NCBI GenBank assembly: GCA_030063045.1
Contig: JAQSEB010000176.1
Location: forward strand, 62,001 to 126,000
Source of the DNA: Pratylenchus scribneri
Taxonomy: Eukaryota; Nematoda; Chromadorea; Rhabditida; Pratylenchidae
Direction of reading: 5' to 3'
DNA: 64,000 nucleotides
A program made the translations under genes and the position numbers. Shown in pieces: positions 36,126-46,222 of this stretch. Under the pieces are notes generated by a model. That model saw only the letters and a list, made by a program, of their open reading frames with translations. It had not been told where the DNA came from and searched no databases. Numbering within the stretch: position 1 is the stretch's first letter; each line of letters begins with the position of its first letter.

Positions 36126-37584
36126 ATTGAAAAAAACTGGCAAAATTCTGGCATGTTCAAAAAATTTTGACTAAATTCTCTGGACGAATCAAATGATTTT
36201 TCGAAAAATCTTTTTTATATGGCAGCACTGTAAACCGGCTGTACAAAGATTGTATATGCGATATAACAAACTCTGGGTTGAAGTTTTCTGTATGGTTATG
36301 TTCCCCAAAAAATATATAAAAATATCAAAAATGTTCAGTTAAATATGTATTCACTTATTTTTATTTGAATTTTCCAAATTTTATCTAGTTTTTTTTTTTG
36401 TTTTATTCTTGACCATAAAGATATAGCTATTTATTTCGACGATTTTGGATTAAATTCTAGCATAAATTTTATAGTTTAAAAATATTACAAAGAGAGAGAT
36501 ATTGCTATTGCCTCATCAATTCAGTGATGAAAAAAATAAAGACTTTTTGTCTAAACCGATTTTCAGCAATTTAAATATAGGGGTTAAACCAAAAAAAACA
36601 AATGATTTTTCTGATTCTGCATTTTATAAAATCTTTAAAACCAGTTTCAAAACATGAATTAAAATGTTAAACAAACAAAAACATTGTTTGATTGAAATGT
36701 TTTAATTTTGATTTTTCGCTGAAATTTTTGGAAGAAAAATATAGTAAATTAAGATATCTAATCAAATAAGGTAATGGAATGCTCAAATGAGAAAATAACC
36801 GTGCCATTTATTGCTAATAAATAGTTTTGCGCCATCATTGATAAATCGCGTGCCATCATCGCAAAATGGTTGGCATTCACCGAGAACCAATTTTCAATAA
36901 TCGAAAAACTACATGCAATTTTTGAGAAATATGCATGAATGAGTGGACTGAAAATACTAAGTGTGGGTGGTCTTCGGACCAACGCAGTGACAATTTTCCA
37001 AAAATACAAGATTAAATTACTGCGAGATTGCCGCAAGAATTAACTATCTTAAAATGCCAAAATAAATTAAAACAAAGAAGCAGTGGGACCAGCTTTAGAA
37101 ATACATAATGTAAATATTCTATTAGAAAGCCCGTCTCTATTTGTAAACCCCTATCGAAAAATTCATGTCAAAAATAATCAATTTTTAGGTGAAATTAAGC
37201 CAAAATAAGCATTTTTGGTCTCCAAAAATTCAGAAAACTCCAACCTCGGAGGGTCTCTGAAAATTCGGGGTTAATAGAATATTATAATTGAAAAAACAGC
37301 ATTTTTCTAAAAGTAATTTTTGATATTTTTACACTTTTTTGGAATCGAGGTGGCACGTGTCAGATATCGGACTGTTATATGGGACAAGTATTGGTCGAAA
37401 GCAAAGACTATAATGAGGATGAACTGACCAAAGAACTTGCACCGATTAGGGATGGGGGATCGATGTTTCAAAATTAAAATGGGAAATCCAAATTTTTGTG
37501 TTCAAAAATGTTTGCAATTTTATTTAATTTAAATATATTCGTATAAATTTGTTAATTGTAATATTTTATTTTTATTAAAATTCA
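36126..37584. other. Upstream region of the lost (-) receptor and spacer after receptor B
   Basis: 36,770-37,010 is the conserved upstream block in minus orientation ('gccatcattgataaatcgcg', 'aaccaattttcaat..tcgaaaaa', 'atgaatgagtgg'). It matches 39,830-40,060 before receptor B and, inverted, 40,450-40,690 before C. One unit of the hairpin satellite occurs at about 36,665-36,705. 37,330-37,480 carries a decayed fragment shared with 40,196-40,345. No gene is seen here. Confidence 0.55.
37330..37480 (+). pseudogene. Decayed fragment related to 40,196-40,345
   Basis: 'gaggtggcacg', then 'aatgaggatgaactgaccaa' and 'gcaccgatta' align with the inverse strand of 40,196-40,345. There the readable peptide is 'ETRWHAPADCYNG' followed by 'NEDELTKELVPIKNGVDV'. 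Here only 'NEDELTKELAPIRDGG' is still in one frame. No splice site or start is evident. It may be a remnant exon of an unrecognised gene or a conserved non-coding piece. Confidence 0.4.
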
Positions 37585-39373
37585 TCAAATTCCATTAGTA
37601 AAATTATTCACTCTAATGGATGTAATTGCTGTAATAGTTTGTCGGTGTTGTTTTTGAACATCATTTCCATTGGATTTTTTGCAGCAAAAAAATATAGTAC
37701 GAAATTGTTCGGCAATATTTCTTCGAAAATCAGGAAGCAAAATGGCCAAGCTGATTTCCTCTGTGCAAAACCCAAATAAATTAGTGCCAAAACTTGTCCA
37801 ATAATGAATTGTTCTGGGCAAATCTGGCCAATACATAGTATAGCTAGCCAATCGATCTGTCAGACCAATGCGGAAGGCAGAAACGATTAGACATGATAGG
37901 CAGACAAAAAAAATTCTGAGCAAATCCTTTTCCGTGTGAGCATTTGAAAATGTGCCATTATTATTTTCTAAAATTGGAAAAATGATAAATTTTGGTATCT
38001 TCGTATTTCTTTAAAAAATGTAAAAATGTATCCTTTCCCAAATTTTTTTTTATATCGTTTTCATCGGTGCTAGTAGCTAGGTCATCTCCACTATAGTACA
38101 AATGAAAAATTCATTTTAAATTGAAATAAATAGATAAACAAGGAAAAAGCTAATAGAAAATGTTTAGAAGAAAAAAAAACACTTTTGGGGAAAAAATTGT
38201 TTGGAGAAACAAAAACATCAAAATGTTTGGGAAAACAAAAACATCAAAATTTCTGGGAAAACAAAAACATCAAAATGTTTGGGAAAAACAAAAACATAAA
38301 ATGTTTGGGAAAACAAAAACATTAAAATGTTTGGGAAAAACAAAAACATAAAATGTTTGGGAAAACAAAAACATCAAAATTTCTGGGAAAACAAAAACAT
38401 CAAAATGTTTGGGAAAATAAAAACATTGAAATGTTTGGAAAAACAAAAACATCAAAATGTTTGGGAAAACAAAAACATTAAAATGTTTGGGAAAACAAAA
38501 ACATAAAATGTTTGGGAAAACAAAAACATTAAAATGTTTGGGAAAATAAAAACATAAAATGTTTGGCAAAACAAAAACATCAAAATGTTTGGGAAAACAA
38601 AAACATTAAAATGTTTGGGAAAACAAAAACATAAAATGTTTGGGAAAACAAAAACATTAAAATGTTTAGGGTAGTTTATGGCTTTCTAAGTATATTTTTT
38701 AACATGGGTATAAATATACACTGGAATATTCAACTTACTCCTTTTTGCTTTCATCCAGAATAATTGACAACCGAATGCAATATAACATAAAGCAGCACAA
38801 ATATTAGCCGAATTTATGAAATAATAGCCTATAACTTTTGGTGTTGAATATAGTATGTGTTGTTCAACATTATATTTGTAGATTTGAATTCGAATTTCAT
38901 CGAAGCAGCCAATTATGGTAGAAAGAAGCCATACAATTAAACATATCCAATAAAAATACCTATTTATAAAATTAAACTATTATTTATAAATTTCATCCCT
39001 ACTTTTTCTTTGCTGTAAAATATTGATAATGTAATGGAAAGAAAAGAGCATGAACACGATTGATGGCCAATGCCAAAATATGGATTGCTTGCATTGCATC
39101 CAATACTTTAATATTCAATTGGATAATTGCGAAGTAGATAGTGCTGTATGGTTCCGAAATTTTAATTGTATTTTTTAATATGTAGAATTGGAAGAAGGTT
39201 GGCATATCGAAAAACAATCGAAGCAGATTTCCAACTGCCCGACTAAAAACAATTATCAAAGCCGATCGAGTGGATGTTAATTTCCAAAGTGGCCGCAATA
39301 AAAAAAGAATAATAAAGATGACCAGAATATTCAAAGTGAAACGGATTATCCAATCATAGGGTTGGGGAAGCAT
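37585..39373 (-). CDS. Receptor B: 7TM serpentine chemoreceptor (324 aa)
   Basis: Exons on the minus strand: 39,373-39,003; 38,959-38,739; 37,967-37,585. Phases are 2 and 1 with no internal stops. Intron 1 is only 43 bp (GTAGGG..TAG). Intron 2 is 771 bp (GTAAGT..TAG) and carries an 18-unit minisatellite. The layout matches receptor A: 'LLRPLWKLTSTRSALIIVFS' after TM1, 'INRVHALFFPLHY' after TM3, 'FCTEEISLAILLPDFRRNI' in TM7. The first extracellular loop is two to three residues longer than in A. The leader is 'ctttaatttcag|aaaATG', with a consensus nematode TTTCAG acceptor 3 nt before the start. An upstream conserved block lies at 39,830-40,060. The gene is divergent to receptor C. Confidence 0.87.
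38200..38672. repeat. ~26-bp minisatellite in intron 2 of receptor B
   Basis: About 18 head-to-tail copies of 'aacaaaaacatcaaaatgtt' plus 'tgggaa', unit 25-27 bp, with point variants alternating 'catcaaaat', 'cattaaaat' and 'cataaaat'. Long open frames on both strands (38,160-38,351 plus; 38,569-38,270 minus) are by-products of the repeat. It is absent from intron 2 of the other receptors. Confidence 0.92.
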
Positions 39374-40195
39374 TTTCTGAAATTAAAGTATTTTAAATTA
39401 TTTAAAACAAATGGTAAATGGCACAAGAAAAAGAGTAAATTCTCAAACATTATGCAATGATTTAGTGTAATTTTTTTAACTCTTTTGAGAAAATAAAAAT
39501 TAATTGTGGTTTTATTTATATTAATTTTTATATAAAGTCAAATTTTAAAATAAAATAAAATTAATTTTAGCAGAATGCGAATATTTTTTTTTTAATTTGA
39601 TCATCGTATTTATATGCCCATTCAGCTAAATAGTACCTATTTTTATTTCAATTTTCTATTTTTTTTTTGCTTAATTTTTATCCATTTCATTCGTAGTCAT
39701 AAAATTGCCAATTTTATTTATTCCTTGGTTCCCACAATTCTGGATCCAATTCCAGCATAATTATAATTTAAAAATGCTAGAAAGAAATTTTAGAAGTAAA
39801 AAATATTAAAGCAAGAAATTTTGTCAAGGAAATGGAATGATCAAGTGAGAAGAAAAAGTGACATTGCTAATAAATACAAATATTTTATCATCATTAATAA
39901 ATTGCGTGCCGATATTCTAAAATATTTGGTATTCACCAGGAACTAATTAATTTTCTATTGTCGAAAAATTGTAAAAACGAAGAATGAGTGGGTTGAAAAT
40001 ACTAAAAGACTAGATTGTATTTGAGCAAACGCATGACAATTTTCGACATATTTTGCAAGAAATCAGAACCAAAACAATCTATATATCAATTGCATCAATT
40101 AAATTCAATAATTTGGTAATTTGATGAATTTCAATAAAAATAATAAACGATTATATTTATGTAAACAATCATTAAAATTAAATAAAAATTATAAA

Positions 40196-40393
40196 TCATT
40201 CGCAATTGGACGATTCAACATCGACCCCATTTTTAATCGGTACCAGCTCTTTGGTCAATTCATCCTCATTAGGCTTCCACCTTCCAGACGCATTGAGCCC
40301 ATTGTAACAGTCTGCTGGTGCGTGCCATCGCGTTTCCAAAAAATGTAAAAATGTCAAAAAGATTTGTTTTACAAATGCCCTTTTATCAAGCAT
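40196..40393 (-). pseudogene. 65-codon fragment of an unrecognised sequence
   Basis: Minus-strand open frame beginning at ATG 40,393, with 'FLETRWHAPADCYNGLNASG' and 'NEDELTKELVPIKNGVDV'. A partner at 37,330-37,480 is homologous but frame-broken. No splice signals or signal peptide are seen. It sits in the B-C control region. It may be a relic exon; its function is unknown. Confidence 0.35.
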
Positions 40394-40774
40394 TTTTCAA
40401 AAAATCCTAGTTCCTTTCTTCCTTGTTTTAATTTATCTTTGCATTTTAAGATCGTGCACTAATTTCGCAGTATTTTTCGAAAATTGTCATGAGTTTGCCC
40501 TAATACAATATAACATTTTTAGTATTTTCAGCCCACTCATTCGCGTTTATTTTCTCGAAGATTGCATACAATTTTTCGACAATTGAAAATTTGTACTCAG
40601 TGAAGACCGACCATTTTTCGACGATGGCACGCGATTTATCAATGAATGGCAAAACTGTTTAATAGCAATGTCATGTTTATTTTCACTTGTTTTTCTTCAT
40701 GACAAGTTTTCTTACTTTACCATATTTTTCTTCCAAAATTTCTTTAAATGGAAGCTCATTTCAGCGAAAAATGA

Positions 40775-40860
40775 AATTTAAACATTTCAATCAAACAATG
40801 TTTTTTGTTTTTTTTTTGAAATTTAAAACATTTCAATCAAACAATGTTTTGCTTTTTTAA
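40775..40860. repeat. Two seed units of the hairpin satellite
   Basis: Two copies of 'acatttcaatcaaacaatgt' separated by T-rich linker and 'gaaattta', at the position upstream of C where E has the 43-unit array. A single inverse unit is at about 36,665-36,705. Confidence 0.85.
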
Positions 40861-40986
40861 CATTGGTTAAATGGTTTTAAAATGACCATTTTTCGTCAAT
40901 TACCAGCATTTCCTACCAGCTGATGCGAATTTAATCTTTCCCCCCTGTGCCTTTTATTATTTATTTAAATATTTTAATTTAAGTAA

Positions 40987-42104
40987 ATGCTTCCCGAACC
41001 CTATGATTGGATACTCGAATTCACTTTGTACATTATTACCTTCTTTTTCGTTCTTTTTTTACTGCGGCCACTTTGGAAATTAACATCCACTCGAAAGGCT
41101 TTAATAATTGTTTTTAGTCGGGCAATTGGAAATTTGCTTATATTGCTTTCCGATATGTCAGCCTTTATTGTCAGATACATATTAAAAAGTAAAATTTCCG
41201 GAACATACGGCTTCATTATCAGTGTAAATACTCGAATACTGGAGGCAATGCAAGCGATTCACCTTTTGGCATTGGCCATTAACCGTGTACATACTATTTT
41301 CTTTCCATTCCACTATCAACGTTTTGCGGCAAGAAAGAAGTAGGAAAAAACCAAAATTTAAATTCATATTCTATTTTATTTAAATTAGATATTTTTATTT
41401 GTTATGCTCGTTTTTATGGCTTCTCTCTATTATAATTGGCTACTTCGATATAATTCAAGAAAAAATCTGCATAGACATACCAAGAATTATAGAATATTTC
41501 ATAAATATAGCTTATATTTGTGCCGTTTTATGTTACATTGCTTTTGGTTGTCAATTATTCTGGATGAAAATAAAAAGTAGTAAGTGGTCCGGTGTATAAG
41601 CATCTCAAAATAATGTATTTAAAAGTCATAAAATAGAAAAAATATGATTTTAAATAAACAGAAATTTGGTAGATGAGGTATTTTTAATCTTTTATTTAAA
41701 AAATGATGGTTTTTCAATCAATTTTAGGGAATAATAATGGCTCATTTTCAAACGATCACATGGAAAAGGACTTATTCCGAATTTTTTTTGTTTGCCTCTC
41801 ATGTCTGATCGCATCTGGCTTCTTTGTTACTGTGATTGATTCACTGGCGGGTATTTCTTGGACATGGCCGGATTTACTGCGTACAATTTATTATTGGACT
41901 ACTATTGGCATTTATCTGATTGGGCTTTGCACAGAGGAAATCAGTTTGGTCATTTTGATTCCCGATTTTCGGAAGAATATTGCTCAACAATTTCGCACTA
42001 TATTTTGCTGCAAGAAATCCAATGGAATTGGTGCACAACAACAACAAAATAATATTTCAAATTCATCAGCCATTAAAGTGAATAATTTTGTTGCTGGAAC
42101 CTAA
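40987..42104 (+). CDS. Receptor C: 7TM serpentine chemoreceptor (306 aa)
   Basis: Exons: 40,987-41,339; 41,389-41,579; 41,728-42,104. Introns are 49 bp (GTAGGA..TAG) and 148 bp (GTAAGT..TAG), phases 2 and 1, open throughout. TM3 ends 'INRVHTIFFPFHY'. TM4 is 'YFYLLCSFLWLLSIIIGYF', TM6 'IFFVCLSCLIASGFF', and TM7 'LIGLCTEEISLVILIPDFRKN'. The tail has four consecutive Gln (CAA) codons. Exon 2 is 30 nt shorter than in A, B, H and J. The missing ten residues fall in the second extracellular loop, between TM4 and TM5. Upstream: conserved block and hairpin-repeat seeds, then 'aatttaagtaaATG'. It is divergent to B. Confidence 0.87.
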
Positions 42105-42788
42105 TAAAATTTTTACAGTGATGAAAGGAATTAAAATATCATTGTAATTTTAATAAAAAATATCTAATGATTTATGAATAAAAAAATTACTTTTAAAAAT
42201 TTCTATCTGCTTCAAAATCAAATTAATAATATGGAAATAAGAAAACCAGCAGAAGAAGACATCCTAAATACTTTTTGTGAACTTAACTCTTACTTACTGA
42301 TGTTCTCACGAAATAAGATGAAAAGCAATAGATATGCGTACTTTTGAAAATTTTGAACGCGTTATCCCTGCTGTTCTTTGTAAATTACATATTAAATGTT
42401 TTTATTAGAATTATCCGCATTCATTTTAATTCGAAAAAATTAAAAATATTTCTAAATTTTATTAAAAAAAGTTGCGGAGATAGCTTTTCTCACCCCGCCC
42501 AAAACATTATGAATTCTCTAGACACTGGTTTTTTTCTTGCAAAGAGCTAATTGGCTTGAATTAATCTGTCCAACAGTACAATTCTCCCAGCATTTTTTAT
42601 CAAGAAGTCATCGGCTATTATAATTGTTACCAGCTGCACTTTATCCTCTGGAATAGACAAAAACCTTCAATTCTTGAGCTATATCAAAAAAAGAATCATG
42701 TACTATGTGAATTTAATTTAATTTAAATATGTTTATATAAATTTTGTTAAATTGTAATATTTTTATTTTTATTGAGATTCATCAAATT
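42105..42788. other. Spacer between receptors C and D
   Basis: 42,270-42,400 matches the flank found after E and F ('tgatgttctcac.aaataaga', 'agcaatagatatgcg'). It corresponds to the 5' flank of the secreted-protein gene near 26,150-26,300, but no exon of that gene remains here. C and D are tail-to-tail. Confidence 0.5.
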
Positions 42789-43358
42789 TCAATTGCGTCC
42801 AATAAAATTATTCAATCTAATTGATGTAATTAGCGTATTATTCTGTTGTTGTACGAATTTCTTGTAAAATATTTTGCGAAATTGTTCGGTAATATTCCTT
42901 CGAAAATCAGGAAGTAAAATGTCCGAACTGATTTCCTCTGTGCAAAACCCAAGCAAAAAAGCGCCATGATTGGTCCAATAATGAATTGTTCTGGGCAAAT
43001 CCGACCAATACATAGTATAACTTGTTAATCGATCACTGACAGCACGTTGAAGCAGGAAATGATCAGACAAGAGAGGCAAACATAAAAAATTCGGAACAGG
43101 TCCTTTTCATTTTGCATTTGAATTGGAAGTATTATTTGCTAAAATCGATTGAAAAATGATAAATTTTGGTGATGTCGAGTTTCGTAAAAAAACGTAAAAA
43201 TATCATTTCCCAAATTTTTGTATACCGTAAATGCTCTTTTATTTCAATTCAACAATTTCTAATATTTCCAAAAGTGGTGGCAGTAAAAATAGAATAATAA
43301 AGAAGGCGATAAATTCCGAAGTAAAGCGGATTATCCAATCATAGGGTTGAGGAAGCAT
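42789..43358 (-). pseudogene. Receptor D: deletion pseudogene of the 7TM family
   Basis: An exon-1 start (ATG at 43,358, 'MLPQPYDWIIRFT', then 'FFIILFLLPPLLE') is intact only through TM1 and then stops. The rest of exon 1, all of exon 2 and most introns are gone. About 130 bp later an exon-3 remnant begins at the usual acceptor (near 43,142). It has lost bases in the 'NNNGTFSN' stretch, bringing a stop into frame. A further 1-nt deletion after TM6 shifts into the frame that reads 'DRLTSYTMYWSDLPRTIHYW' to the end. The leader 'ttaattcaag|aaaATG' is preserved. It is most similar to receptor B. Confidence 0.88.
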
Positions 43359-44002
43359 TTTCTTGAATTAAAATATTTTAAATTATTAAAAATGAATTTA
43401 ATTTGTTTCATTCATGGCCATAAAGGTGTATCAATTTCATTTAATTCACGGTTCCGACGATTCTCGATCTGATTTTAGAATAACTTTTATAGAAATTTTG
43501 GAAGAAAAATATTGTAAAAATAAGAAATTTTGCCATATAAAGGGAAAGGAATGTTTAAGTGAAAAAATGACATTGCTACAATCGGTGGTTTGCCATCATT
43601 GATAAATAGCATTTCGTTGTTGTTAAAATGTTTGGCATAATTAATTCGTGCGGCAATATCGTAGTTATTTAATCTTGTATTTTCCGAAAATTGTCATGCG
43701 TTTGCTCAAATACAAAACTTAGCTTTTAGTATTTTCAGCCCACTCATTCATATTTATTTTCTCGAAAAATGCATACAAATGTTCGACAATAGAAAATTGG
43801 TTCTTGGTGAAGGTCCACCATTTTTCGACAATGGCACGCGATTTATTAATGATGGCAAAAAAGTTTATTAGTAATGTCATGTTTTTTCTCACTTGTTCCT
43901 TCGCTTCCTTTAATTTGACAAAATTTCATATTTTTGAATATTTTTCTTCCAAATTTTCTTTAGAAGGCTCAACTCTCAGCTAAAAAAAATGAAAATGAAA
44001 AG
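43359..44002. promoter_or_regulatory. Divergent upstream blocks of pseudogene D and receptor E
   Basis: About 43,490-43,650 is the conserved block in the orientation of D ('gccatcattgataaatagc'). About 43,680-43,930 is the same block in the orientation of E ('gaaaattgtcatgcgtttgc', 'cccactcattca', 'aatggcacgcgatttatta'). The two form a large imperfect palindrome, as between B and C. Confidence 0.6.
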
Positions 44003-45840
44003 CATTTCAATCAAACAATGTTTTGTTTGTTTGAAAATTAAAACATTTCAATCAAACAATGTTTTGTTTGTTTGAAAATTAAAACATTTCAATCAAACAA
44101 TGTTTTGTTTGTTTGAAAATTAAAACATTTCAATCAAACAATGTTTTTATTTGTTTGAAAATGAAAAACATTTCAATCAAACAATGCTTTTGTTTGTTTG
44201 AAAATTAAAAAACATTTCAATCAAACAATGCTTTTGTTTGTTTGAAAATTAAAAAACATTTCAATCAAACAATGCTTTTGTTTGTTTGAAAATTAAAAAA
44301 CATTTCAATCAAACAATGCTTTTGTTTGTTTGAAAATTAAAAAACATTTCAATCAAACAATGCTTTTGTTTGTTTGAAAATGAAAAACATTTCAATCAAA
44401 CAATGTTTTGTTTGTTTGAAAATTAAAAAACATTTCAATCAAACAATGCTTTTGTTTGTTTGAAAATGAAAAACATTTCAATCAAACAATGTTTTGTTTG
44501 TTTGAAAATTAAAACATTTCAATCAAACAATGTTTTGTTTGTTTGAAAATTAAAACATTTCAATCAAACAATGTTTTTATTTGTTTGAAAATGAAAAACA
44601 TTTCAATCAAACAATGTTTTGTTTGTTTGAAAATTAAAACATTTCAATCAAACAATGTTTTTATTTGTTTGAAAATGAAAAACATTTCAATCAAACAATG
44701 CTTTTGTTTGTTTGAAAATTAAAAAACATTTCAATCAAACAATGCTTTTGTTTGTTTGAAAATTAAAAAACATTTCAATCAAACAATGCTTTTGTTTGTT
44801 TGAAAATGAAAAACATTTCAATCAAACAATGTTTTTATTTGTTTGAAAATGAAAAACATTTCAATCAAACAATGTTTTTGTTTGTTTGAAAATGAAAAAC
44901 ATTTCAATCAAACAATGTTTTTGTTTGTTTGAAAATGAAAAACATTTCAATCAAACAATGTTTTTGTTTGTTTGAAAATGAAAAACATTTCAATCAAACA
45001 ATGTTTTTGTTTGTTTGAAAATTAAAAACATTTCAATCAAACAATGTTTTTATTTGTTTGAAAATGAAAAACATTTCAATCAAACAATGTTTTTGTTTGT
45101 TTGAAAATTAAAAACATTTCAATCAAACAATGTTTTTATTTGTTTGAAAATGAAAAACATTTCAATCAAACAATGCTTTTGTTTGTTTGAAAATGAAAAA
45201 CATTTCAATCAAACAATGTTTTTGTTTGTTTGAAAATGAAAAACATTTCAATCAAACAATGTTTTTGTTTGTTTGAAAATGAAAAACATTTCAATCAAAC
45301 AATGTTTTTGTTTGTTTAAAAATGAAAAACATTTCAATCAAACAATGTTTTTGTTTGTTTGAAAATGAAAAACATTTCAATCAAACAATGTTTTTGTTTG
45401 TTTAAAAATGAAAAACATTTCTATCAAACAATGCTTTTGTTTGTTTGAAAATGAAAAACATTTCAATCAAACAATGTTTTTGTTTGTTTGAAAATGAAAA
45501 ACATTTCAATCAAACAATGTTTTTGTTTGTTTGAAAATGAAAAATTTTCAATCAAACAATGTTTTTGTTTGTTTGAAAATGAAAAACATTTCAATCAAAC
45601 AATGTTTTTGTTTGTTTGAAAATGAAAAACATTTCAATCAAACAATGTTTTTGTTTGTTTGAAAATGAAAAACATTTCAATCAAACAATGTTTTTGTTTG
45701 TTTGAAAATTAAAAACATTTCAATCAAACAATGTTTTTGTTTGTTTGAAAATGAAAAACATTTCAATCAAACAATGTCTTTGTTTGCTTGAAAATGAAAA
45801 ACATTTCAATCAAACAATGTTTTCGTTTTTTTGAAAATTA
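44003..45840. repeat. 43-unit hairpin-forming satellite upstream of receptor E
   Basis: Direct tandem array of a 41-45-bp unit, 'catttcaatcaaacaatgtt' followed by 'tgtttgtttgaaaatgaaaaa'. Counting 'caatcaaacaatg'-type cores gives about 43 units. Each unit is itself a near-palindrome: TTTCAATCAAAC pairs with GTTTGTTTGAAA (11 of 12 positions) around an 8-9-nt loop. Variants come in blocks ('atgctttt', 'atgttttat', 'atgttttg'), indicating local expansion steps. It occupies the place between the upstream block and the E gene where C has two units. Confidence 0.95.
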
Positions 45841-45842
45841 AA

Positions 45843-46052
45843 ACATAACCCTAGCCCTAACACTACCCAAACCCCTGAAAATGCCTGTACTAGCCTAACT
45901 CTAACCCTATCCATAAACCGTTCTGAAAATGAAATTTTCATAAAGTATATCGACCATGACGAATTGATTAAGCCCACTCTCGAATTTGTACCATGCCTAG
46001 AAGCCGAGATACCCTAAACGGGCCAATTCTCCAAATTGGCCGTGACATAAAT
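45843..46052. repeat. Foldback repeat with telomere-like core, copy 2 (partial)
   Basis: 'ccctagccctaacac' core, then 'tttcataaagtatatcgacc', 'atgacgaattgattaagccc', 'gcctagaagccgagat', 'ggccaattctccaaattggc'. The order is the same as at 63,550-63,962, but the left half is replaced by the satellite. Confidence 0.65.
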
Positions 46053-46222
46053 ATATAACTTTTTTGATATTTTTACCTTTTTTTGAAACTCAATATTTTA
46101 CAAATTTTTGGGAATCCCAACCATATGGAAACATCCTCTCCGAAAGTATCAAACGAATTCAATATTTATACCATCTTTCTATCTGTCATCAATTTTTAAT
46201 TATATAAATATATTTTTAGAAA

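Larger units (their letters stand above)
39374..40986. promoter_or_regulatory. Divergent control region between receptors B and C
   Basis: Holds two inverse copies of the conserved upstream block: 39,830-40,060 for B and 40,450-40,690 for C. Shared words include 'attgataaat.gcgtgcc', 'aaaattgtcatg.gtttgc' and 'cccactcattc'. Between them lies a decayed fragment (40,196-40,345). Just before C are two units of the 'tttcaatcaaacaatg' hairpin repeat (about 40,775-40,860). The symmetry shows B and C form an inverted pair of units. Confidence 0.6.

Noticed and set aside
38160..38569. Open frames of 63 and 99 codons on opposite strands
   Set aside because: They consist only of translated minisatellite units inside intron 2 of receptor B, with no start context or splice support.
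41182..41367. Antisense open frames over receptor exons (here and at 36,758-37,036, 57,298-57,522, 60,122-60,358)
   Set aside because: Those over exon 1 recur wherever exon 1 is conserved and are shadows of the receptor frame. That at 36,758-37,036 is shadow over the conserved upstream block.
44003..45840. CRISPR-like array
   Set aside because: Direct repeats with no unique spacers, in a eukaryotic genome with spliced genes. It is a tandem satellite.
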